Assembly (NCBI GenBank): GCA_036260415.1
Contig: DASZZX010000032.1
Location: 1 to 48,138 of the forward strand
Direction: 5' to 3'
DNA: 48,138 nt
Origin: DASZZX01 sp036260415
GTDB taxonomy: Bacteria > Actinomycetota > Nitriliruptoria > Nitriliruptorales > JAHWKO01
Shown piece by piece: positions 42,260 through 48,138 of the stretch. The notes under the pieces were generated by a model. That model was given only the letters and a program-made list of their open reading frames with translations, searched no databases and had not been told where the DNA came from. The position numbers and the translations under genes are program-made. How positions within the stretch are numbered: the first letter of the stretch is position 1; each line of letters opens with the position of its first letter.

Positions 42260-43420
42260 ATGGCGCACATGCTGATCCTCGGAGGCGGGTTCGGGGGACT
42301 CGCCGCGGCCAGCGAGCTCCGCCACCGGCTGGACGAACGCGACGAGGTCACGCTGATCGCGCGTGACGATCGCTTCTACATGGGCTTCGCCAAGCTGTGG
42401 GACCTCGCTGGCGTGCGCCCGCTGGATGGCGGCAGCGCGCCCCTCGCCGACCTCGAACGGGTCGGGGTGCGCTTCGTTCGGACGGTGATCACGGGCATCG
42501 ACCCTGCCGGCCTGCGCGTGGACACCGCCGAGGGGACGTTCGCCGGCGACGGGCTGATCGTCGCGCTGGGGGCCGTGCCCTCTCCGTCGCACCGCGACCT
42601 GCTCCGCGGCGACGGGGCGCACGACCTGTACGACGCGGCCCAGCTGCCGGCGATGAAACGGGACCTGGACGCGATCGAGGAGGGGCGTGTGCTGGTCGCC
42701 ATTCTCGGGGGCCCCTTCAAGTGCCCGCCGGCGCCGTACGAGGCGGCGCTGCTCGTCGACGAGCGGCTGCGCCACCGCGGTGTGCGCGAGCGCGTCGCGC
42801 TCACGGTCGCCACTCCGCAGCCCATCACCCTGCCCGCTGCCGGACCGGACGCCAGCCGCTACGTCGCCGACCACCTGGGCGAACGCGACATCGCACTGCG
42901 TGCGGAGCACGCCGTGCAGGCCGTGGACGCTGACCGTCACACGGTCGTGTTCCGCAACGGCGCGGAAGTGGACTACGCGGTGCTGCTCGGGGTCCCCGCA
43001 AGCGCCGCGCCGCCGGTCGTGGCGGACAGCCCGCTCGCCGGGTCCTCGGGGTGGATCGAGCCGGACCGCCAGACGCTGCGCACCGGGTACGAGCGCGTGT
43101 ACGCGGTGGGCGACTGCACCGTGGTCCCGACCGCCGGGGGCCAGCTGCCCAAGGCCGGGGTGTTCGCTGCGGCGCAGGCCCAGGTCGCCGCTCGCAACCT
43201 GCTCGCGGACCTCGGACGGGGGGAGGAGGCAACCTACGACGGGCACGGCTACTGCTTCCTCGAGCTGCCGGGCCGGCGGGTCGCCTACGTCGAGGGCGAC
43301 TTCTACGCCGATCCGCCCGACGTCCACCTCACACCCGCGGACGAGGAGCAGTTCCGCCGCAAGCAGGCCTTCGAGGACGAACGTCTGACGGCCTGGCTGG
43401 GCGCCGGCGCCGCCTGGTGA
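42260..43420 (+). CDS. SQR-like FAD-dependent oxidoreductase
   Basis: A 386-residue flavoprotein of the NDH-2/sulfide:quinone reductase superfamily. FAD motif ILGGGFGGLAAASEL starts at residue 6, and a late FAD motif is VYAVGDCT. Cys155 (GGPFKCPPAPYEAALL) matches the first catalytic cysteine of sulfide:quinone reductases. A second cysteine appears near the end (GHGYCFLELPG). The C-terminal LPKAGVFAAAQAQVAARNL fits the family. Sulfide or polysulfide oxidation is possible; a role in another quinone-linked oxidation cannot be excluded. The ATG at 42260 is divergent from the Fur-family gene. Confidence 0.85.
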   Translation: MAHMLILGGGFGGLAAASELRHRLDERDEVTLIARDDRFYMGFAKLWDLAGVRPLDGGSAPLADLERVGVRFVRTVITGIDPAGLRVDTAEGTFAGDGLIVALGAVPSPSHRDLLRGDGAHDLYDAAQLPAMKRDLDAIEEGRVLVAILGGPFKCPPAPYEAALLVDERLRHRGVRERVALTVATPQPITLPAAGPDASRYVADHLGERDIALRAEHAVQAVDADRHTVVFRNGAEVDYAVLLGVPASAAPPVVADSPLAGSSGWIEPDRQTLRTGYERVYAVGDCTVVPTAGGQLPKAGVFAAAQAQVAARNLLADLGRGEEATYDGHGYCFLELPGRRVAYVEGDFYADPPDVHLTPADEEQFRRKQAFEDERLTAWLGAGAAW

Positions 43421-43528
43421 CCGAGGGTCTGGCGCTGCCGTCGTCGCCGGCGCTCCGACCGCCCCGGGTCGCCGCGACCACCAGGCGGGCGGACAGGACC
43501 CGACGACGTGGCCCGGGAGGAGACGGCC

Positions 43529-43894
43529 GTGGCCGAGCATGCTGAGCGGCGGTCACGCACCCTCGAGCTGGAGCTGACCCCCCGCGAGTGGGAGGCGTGG
43601 GATGCGTGTCGGCGCGCCGCGGGCCACGGCGACCTCGCCGGGTGGGTCCGCGAGACGGTCGGCGCGGCCGTTGGGGGCGCAACCGCCGCACCGGGAGCGT
43701 CGGGGGTTGTGGTCCCCGAGCTCAACCAGGCCGCGCACCGAGAGTTGGTACGCCTCAGCAACGACGTCAGCCAGCTCCTGCGCTACCTGCACACGACCGG
43801 GGAGCTGTCCGCCCAGCTTGAGCGCACCCTCGCCGAGGTCCGTCGGGCCGCCGCCGCGGTGATCGGTGAGGCCGGGAGGGCCGGGGGAACGTAG
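43529..43894 (+). CDS. MobC-like ribbon-helix-helix protein
   Basis: A 121-residue protein. The N-terminal part (RTLELELTPREWEAWDACRR, then GDLAGWVRETVGAA) looks like a ribbon-helix-helix DNA-binding unit. The C-terminal half (VPELNQAAHRELVRLSNDV, QLLRYLHTTGELSAQLERTL) is helical and recalls MobC relaxosome proteins, whose end reads 'N..LR.....NNLNQ..R..N'. No relaxase or oriT is nearby, so it may be a solitary regulator. The GTG at 43529 has GGGAGGAG upstream. The GTG at 43508 is the longer choice. Confidence 0.65.
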   Translation: MAEHAERRSRTLELELTPREWEAWDACRRAAGHGDLAGWVRETVGAAVGGATAAPGASGVVVPELNQAAHRELVRLSNDVSQLLRYLHTTGELSAQLERTLAEVRRAAAAVIGEAGRAGGT

Positions 43895-44011
43895 GCACGC
43901 TGCCGCGATGGTCGGCGATCGGCGACGCCGGGGAGCCGTCGGCAGCCTGCTCCTCGCCGTCACCCCGCGCGATCGCTGCCCTGCCAGCCCCGTCTGAGGC
44001 CGCTTCCGCGC

Positions 44012-44773
44012 TCAGCCCCGCACGATGCGTGCGAGCGTCGTGGCGGTGACCGCACCACCGTCGAGCAGCTCGGCGGGGCCCTCCAGGACCTTGCTGTCGT
44101 CCAACTCGTCCACGACCAACGCAGCGCCGTCGAAGTCCTGTTCGCGCGTGTAACCGTTCACCACGATCAGGCAGGGGATGCCGGCGGCGCGTGCGGCAGC
44201 CAGGCCGCTGTCGGAGTCCTCGATGGCGACGGTCGCTTCCGCGGGCACATCCAGGGCCTGCAGCGCGAGGTGATAGACCTCCGGATCCGGCTTGCGCTCG
44301 GACACGTCGTCGCCGGTCAGAACCGGATCGAAGCGGTCCGCCCCGAACAGCCGCTCCAGCAGCGGTTCGACCCATGCCCGACTGCCGGTGGTGGTCACAC
44401 ACAACGGCACGCCAGCCGCCTCCAGCTCCTCGATCAGTCGGACCATGCCGGGGCGGGGCGGGATGCGACCGTCTGCCACCAGCTCCTGGAAGTGCTCGGT
44501 CTTGCGGGCGTGCAGTTCGGCAGCCAGCTCGGCAGCCTCGTCCTCCGGGTAGTCGCGGTACTCGCGCAGGTAGTGGTCGAGGCGGTTCTCCCCGCCGCTG
44601 ACCGCCAGCAGGTCCCCGTAGGTCTCCTCGTCCCAGCGGTCGGTCATGTCGAGGTCGGCGAACGCAGTGTTGAACGCCACCCGGTGCCCGTCGCGCTCGC
44701 TGTCCACGAGCGTGCCGTCGACGTCGAAGAGGGCCGCGGCGGGTGGGCGCGGCTCGTCCGGGCTGTCGGTCAC
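44012..44773 (-). CDS. HAD-superfamily phosphatase (CbbY-like)
   Basis: A 253-residue hydrolase. Motif I FDVDGTLVDSE gives nucleophile Asp and Asp+2, a helical cap follows (about 30-100), motif II is VTTTGSRAWV, motif III has the Lys in ERKPDPEVY, and motif IV is AIEDSDSGLAAARAAG. This is the beta-phosphoglucomutase/CbbY subfamily with phosphatase or phosphomutase activity; the substrate is unknown. The GTG at 44773 is chosen, because upstream codons overlap repeat-adjacent sequence. The promoter region just upstream contains three palindromic repeats. Confidence 0.92.
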   Translation of the reverse strand: MTDSPDEPRPPAAALFDVDGTLVDSERDGHRVAFNTAFADLDMTDRWDEETYGDLLAVSGGENRLDHYLREYRDYPEDEAAELAAELHARKTEHFQELVADGRIPPRPGMVRLIEELEAAGVPLCVTTTGSRAWVEPLLERLFGADRFDPVLTGDDVSERKPDPEVYHLALQALDVPAEATVAIEDSDSGLAAARAAGIPCLIVVNGYTREQDFDGAALVVDELDDSKVLEGPAELLDGGAVTATTLARIVRG

Positions 44774-44894
44774 GGGATCCCCCTGTCTGCCGGCATCGCA
44801 GTCGATCATCGCAGGGCGGCGGGCGCGCTGCTCGCCGCGCCGGGGCACCTTCCGGCCCATCTCCGAAGCGCGGACGAGATTGGCCTGCCGGTCG

Positions 44895-45082
44895 GATCGT
44901 GCGTGCTGGCGGCCACCGGCGACCGTGGCGACGCACGATGTGCGTGGGCCGGGCGGGTGGATTCGGATCGTGCGTGCCGGCGGTCATCCGTGACCGTGGC
45001 GACGCACGATGTGCGTGGGCCGGGCGGGTGGATCCGGATCGTGCGTGCTGGCGGTCACCGGTGACCGTGGCGACGCACGGTC
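44895..45082. repeat. Second array of three 46-nt palindromes
   Basis: Units lie at 44895-44940, 44966-45011 and 45037-45082, each GATCGTGCGTG...GCGACGCACGRTS, with two 25-nt near-identical spacers (tgcgtgggccgggcgggtgg). The best unit also has an inner perfect palindrome, GGTCACCGGTGACC. The array lies between two divergent genes (HAD phosphatase and DNA ligase). Confidence 0.95.
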
Positions 45083-45169
45083 GCCAGAGGCCGGGGCCGT
45101 CGGTTGCACCCTGCGGCCGGCTGCCAGCCTGGCACCCTCCTCATGCTGACCGCCCGTACTCTCGTCGGG

Positions 45170-46696
45170 ATGCTGCTCGTCGAGCTCGTCTCCACCGTCG
45201 AGGAGGTCGCTGCCACTCGCAGCCGCCGCCGGAAGGTCGAGCTGCTCGCAGCCTGCCTACGAGCGATGACGGCGGAGGCGGTCGCGGTAGGCGCATCGTG
45301 GCTGGCCGGCGCCCCGCGTCAGCCCCGGCTCGAGGTCGGCTGGGCGACGCTGCGCGAGGTGTCACCACCGCCCGCCGAGCGCCCCAGCCTGACGCTGCTC
45401 GACGCCGACCGCCGTTTGGAGAACCTCGCCGCGATCCACGGGGTCGGTTCGCGCAGTGCCCGACTCGACGCGCTGACGCAGCTGCTGGGTCGAGGCACCC
45501 CGCCGGAGCAGCGTTTCCTCCGCCAACTGGTGGCCGGCGAGCTGCGCCAGGGCGCGCTGGAGGGGATCGTGACACAGGCGGTCGCGCGAGCCTTCGACGT
45601 CGCCGACCCGGATGTCCGGCGGGCCTTGATGCTGCGCGGTGACCTCGGGGCGGTCGCCGAGACGGCCCGACGCGGAGGGTCCGCGGGGATCCGCGCCATC
45701 CGTCTGACCCTGTTCCAGCCGTTGCAGCCGATGCTCGCCCAGACCGCCGATGACCTGGACGAGGCCCTCGCTGACCTCGGCCCCGCGGCGGTCGAGGCCA
45801 AGCTCGACGGGGCGAGGGTGCAGGCGCACCGGCTCGGCGACGAGGTCCGCGTCTACACGCGCAACCTCCGCGAGGTCACCGACCGGCTCGGGGCCGTCGT
45901 CGAAGCGGTCAGGGGCCTTCCCGCCGGGCGACTCGTGCTCGATGGGGAGGTTCTCGCTCTGCGCCACGACGGCCGCCCGCGCGCCTTCCAGGACACCATG
46001 CGCCGGTTTGGCACCGACCCACTGCCGGAGCGCCTGACGGACCTGACGCTCACGCCCTTCTGGTTCGACGTGTTGCACCTGGACGGCGATGACCTGCTGG
46101 ACCGCCCGTTGGCTGAGCGCACGGCAGCCCTGGAGGAGGCGGTGCCCGAGCCGCGACGGGTTCCCCGCCGAACCGTCGTCAGCCCCGACGACGCACGCGC
46201 CGGCCTCGACGAGGCACTGCGGCGCGGTCACGAAGGCGTGATGCTCAAGGCGTTGGACGCGCCGTACGCGGCGGGGCGGCGTGGTGCCGCGTGGCGCAAG
46301 GTCAAGCCGGTCCACACCCTCGATCTGGTGGTCCTCGCCGCGGAGTGGGGCAGCGGTCGGCGGCGCGGCTGGCTGTCGAACCTGCACCTCGGGGCCCGCG
46401 ATCCCGCCAGCGGCGCCTTCGTGATGCTCGGCAAGACGTTCAAGGGCCTGACCGACGCGCTGTTGCGGTGGCAGACCGAGCGCCTGCTCGAGCTGGAGGT
46501 CGCGCGCGAGGGCCATGTGGTCCACGTCCGCCCGGAGCTGGTGGTCGAGGTCGCGTTCGACGGGGTGCAGGCCAGCTCCCGGTACCCGGGCGGAGTGACC
46601 CTGCGGTTCGCTCGCGTCAAGCGGTACCGCCCTGACCTGAGGGTCGAGGAGGCGGACACCATCGACACGGTCCGGGCTGTCCACGTGCGCCGGTAG
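45170..46696 (+). CDS. ATP-dependent DNA ligase
   Basis: A 508-residue ligase of the LigB type. The N-terminal DNA-binding domain spans about 1-180 (VAATRSRRRKVELLAACLR, RQLVAGELRQGALEG). The nucleotidyl-transferase motif I is EAKLDGARVQ with Lys211; motif III is LDGEVLAL; motif IV is HEGVMLKAL; motif V is AAWRKVKP. The OB-fold domain ends with VEVAFDGVQASSRYPGGVTL and RFARVKRYRPD. It seals nicks using ATP. Many actinobacteria carry this as a second ligase in addition to NAD-dependent LigA. The ATG at 45170 matches the family start; an ATG at 45143 is possible. Confidence 0.95.
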   Translation: MLLVELVSTVEEVAATRSRRRKVELLAACLRAMTAEAVAVGASWLAGAPRQPRLEVGWATLREVSPPPAERPSLTLLDADRRLENLAAIHGVGSRSARLDALTQLLGRGTPPEQRFLRQLVAGELRQGALEGIVTQAVARAFDVADPDVRRALMLRGDLGAVAETARRGGSAGIRAIRLTLFQPLQPMLAQTADDLDEALADLGPAAVEAKLDGARVQAHRLGDEVRVYTRNLREVTDRLGAVVEAVRGLPAGRLVLDGEVLALRHDGRPRAFQDTMRRFGTDPLPERLTDLTLTPFWFDVLHLDGDDLLDRPLAERTAALEEAVPEPRRVPRRTVVSPDDARAGLDEALRRGHEGVMLKALDAPYAAGRRGAAWRKVKPVHTLDLVVLAAEWGSGRRRGWLSNLHLGARDPASGAFVMLGKTFKGLTDALLRWQTERLLELEVAREGHVVHVRPELVVEVAFDGVQASSRYPGGVTLRFARVKRYRPDLRVEEADTIDTVRAVHVRR

Positions 46697-46771
46697 GGCC
46701 GGAGCCCGGTCCGTCGCTGGCGGGCCCCAGCTGGTCGCGCCGCTGCTCGCCGTGACCGAGGTGCCGTTCCC

Positions 46772-46817
46772 GATCGTGCGTGCTCGTGGTCACCGGTGAC
46801 CGCAGCGACGCACGATC
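46772..46817. repeat. Solitary 46-nt palindrome
   Basis: This is the seventh unit, from GATCGTGCGTG to ACGCACGATC, with the inner palindrome GGTCACCGGTGACC intact. It lies 75 nt after the ligase stop. Confidence 0.95.
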
Positions 46818-47195
46818 GAGGGTTGGACGGGGAGGGATGCCCACCGACGCGGGGCGCTTCGCCGACAGCCTGCGTATCGCGGCGTTCCCCGGAGCCGTTC
46901 CCCACCCGGCCATTCCTGCGATCCGCACGTGATGGGTGAATGGTCCGTATACGCCCTGCTCGCACGGATGTAAAGAACCGTCCGCGACGCGCCACCCACA
47001 ATCCGGTATAGACACGGCAGCGCCCGTGCCGCTGCGTGCGCGGAGCGGGCGCAGAACTTGACAGGTTGGGACCTCTCCCACAGTCTCCGTCCGCCTGCGT
47101 CAGCGACCGCACATCGGCGTCGGACGCAGGCGATGGGCCGTGACCGTTCCGGCGGCACGGCGCGCCAATCCGGGGGGATGACCGAAGGGACCAGC
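46818..47195. promoter_or_regulatory. Upstream region of the secreted-protein gene
   Basis: There is no gene here. The stretch is lower in GC near 46915-47015. A TTGACA at 47058-47063 is a good -35 hexamer, but the matching -10 (CAGTCT at 47081-47086) is poor. A TATAGA at 47007-47012 lacks a good -35. AAGGGA at 47184-47189 is the likely ribosome binding site for the ATG at 47196. Confidence 0.4.
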
Positions 47196-48104
47196 ATGCC
47201 CCGGCGACCCGCCAGGCTCCCCAGGACCGTCCTCCCGTTCGTGATCGCGCTCGTCGCGTGGGGGGCGCTCGGCCCCGCGGCATCGGCCGGACCGCAGCCC
47301 TTCTCGCTGCGTTTCCTGACGCAGCCGGCGGACGCCGAACAAGGCGCTGTCATCACGAGCGTGCCGTTCGATCCACGACCATCGATCCAGCCCATCCAGG
47401 TGGAGGTTGTCGGCCCCAACGGCACTCGCGCCACCAACTCCACGGCCGAGATCACCATGGAGATCGGCACCGACCCCACGCCGAACTCGAACGGCGTCCT
47501 TTCGGGGACAACGAAGGTCAAGGCGGTGGCCGGGGTGGCCAGCTTCGGGAACCTGAGGATCAGCCCGGACGGCTTCGGCTACCAGCTGAGGGCCCAGAGC
47601 TCCAAGACCGTTCCCGCGCTGTCCAACAGGTTCGACATCTGGGAAGTGGTCGAGGATTGCCAGGCCAACAAGTCGTGCAGAGGTGTCGTCAGCGACTCCG
47701 AGATGAGCGGCGAGGTGAGTGGCACCTCGGCGACGGCTGGGCTGCTGCTGCTTTCGTTGGGGGCGACGGCTGTGAACACGCTGGATTGCGGCGACTCGGC
47801 CAACCACGCGCCAAGCGTGGTGTCGGTCGACTCTCGCGGCTTCACCGGTACGAAGACGGCAACCCTGCGCGTGACCAAAGCGGTCGATCAGCTTCAGGCC
47901 AACAACGGCGTGGTTTTCTACCAGGTCTGCTACGAGTCGGACAACTCGTTCGAGGACCGCAACGGCAACCTGGTCACCACGGGCCTGCTCCCCGACTGTG
48001 ACAAACAGCCGCAGCCGCCCTGCGTGCAGTCGAAGAACAAGACCAACGCGGGCGACGTCCTGATTACGTTGCTCCTGCCCGCCGCGGACCCGAGGTTCCG
48101 CTGA
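47196..48104 (+). CDS. Secreted protein with bacterial Ig-like domain
   Basis: A 302-residue exported protein. Residues 1-31 form a signal peptide (Arg-rich start, long hydrophobic core, AASA-G cleavage). Residues about 35-140 form an Ig-like fold (FLTQPADAEQGAVITSVPF, VEVVGPNGTRATNSTAEITM, LSGTTKVKAVAGVASFGNLR), as in many cell-surface adhesin repeats. The C-terminal half has six or more cysteines (VEDCQANKSCRG, LDCGDSANHA, YQVCYESDN, PDCDKQPQPPC) and no anchor, so it is probably secreted and disulfide-bonded. The ATG at 47178 is an alternative start. Confidence 0.75.
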   Translation: MPRRPARLPRTVLPFVIALVAWGALGPAASAGPQPFSLRFLTQPADAEQGAVITSVPFDPRPSIQPIQVEVVGPNGTRATNSTAEITMEIGTDPTPNSNGVLSGTTKVKAVAGVASFGNLRISPDGFGYQLRAQSSKTVPALSNRFDIWEVVEDCQANKSCRGVVSDSEMSGEVSGTSATAGLLLLSLGATAVNTLDCGDSANHAPSVVSVDSRGFTGTKTATLRVTKAVDQLQANNGVVFYQVCYESDNSFEDRNGNLVTTGLLPDCDKQPQPPCVQSKNKTNAGDVLITLLLPAADPRFR

Positions 48105-48138
48105 CGGCACAGCGGCTCCTTCGCTGCCGCTCAGCGCC

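Noticed and set aside
43895..44011. Terminator between the MobC-like and HAD genes
   Set aside because: Only weak, imperfect GC stems are present and there is no T-tract.
47058..47086. TTGACA promoter for the secreted protein gene
   Set aside because: The -35 is good but the -10 at proper spacing is poor, so I note it within the upstream region rather than as a separate promoter.

Overview
The window is about 70% GC, densely packed, and uses many GTG starts with 1-4 nt gene overlaps. An ATP-dependent DNA ligase of the LigB type, a CsoR-type copper repressor, HutF-type histidine degradation, a [NiFe] hydrogenase and the codon style point to an actinobacterium. A deep-branching lineage such as Nitriliruptoria is plausible, but that is inference. 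No phage, plasmid or IS element is visible.

Layout. 0-3.3 kb holds a truncated membrane-anchored coiled-coil gene, a dUTPase with a duplicated motif 5, a double DUF427 protein, an AhpD-like protein and tRNA-Gly(GCC). 3.3-6.9 kb is a minus-strand cluster of two unknown membrane proteins, a small exported protein whose C-terminus looks like a polymorphic-toxin tail, and an acidic protein directly behind it. 6.9-12.1 kb mixes intact genes (scramblase-like protein, methyltransferase, PEP mutase/isocitrate lyase family) with decayed ones (a frameshifted NTF2-like gene and a four-times-frameshifted cupin-cyclase).

12.1-18.5 kb is a hydrogenase locus. Cytoplasmic-type small and large [NiFe] subunits are followed at once by a PAS/GAF histidine kinase and a single-domain response regulator in one apparent operon. 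A divergent maturation-protease homologue faces the operon at its end, and RemA-like and DsrE-like genes diverge from its start. 18.6-23.8 kb carries a PRPP synthetase and hutU-hutF-hutI. 24.0-27.5 kb has a yceI gene cut short by palindromic repeats, then a copper repressor and copper ATPase with a candidate operator. 27.5-28.1 kb is nearly empty, followed by cupin and GNAT genes.

29.5-38.6 kb is one seven-gene chemosensory operon (cheW, cheR, cheW, MCP, hybrid cheA, cheB, hybrid kinase); every junction is a 4-nt overlap and no flagellar gene is present. 38.7-42.1 kb is a zinc-type ABC transporter and its Fur-family regulator, with two identical 15-bp palindromes between regulator and transporter. 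42.3-48.1 kb has an SQR-like flavoprotein, a MobC-like protein, a HAD phosphatase, DNA ligase and a secreted Ig-like protein. A family of 46-nt palindromes (seven clear copies) occurs at 24.4, 44.9-45.1 and 46.8 kb.

The most notable items are the hydrogenase-kinase operon, the palindromic repeat family with one array truncating yceI, the toxin-tail membrane operon, the paired zinc-operator palindromes and the same-direction frameshifts of the cyclase gene.
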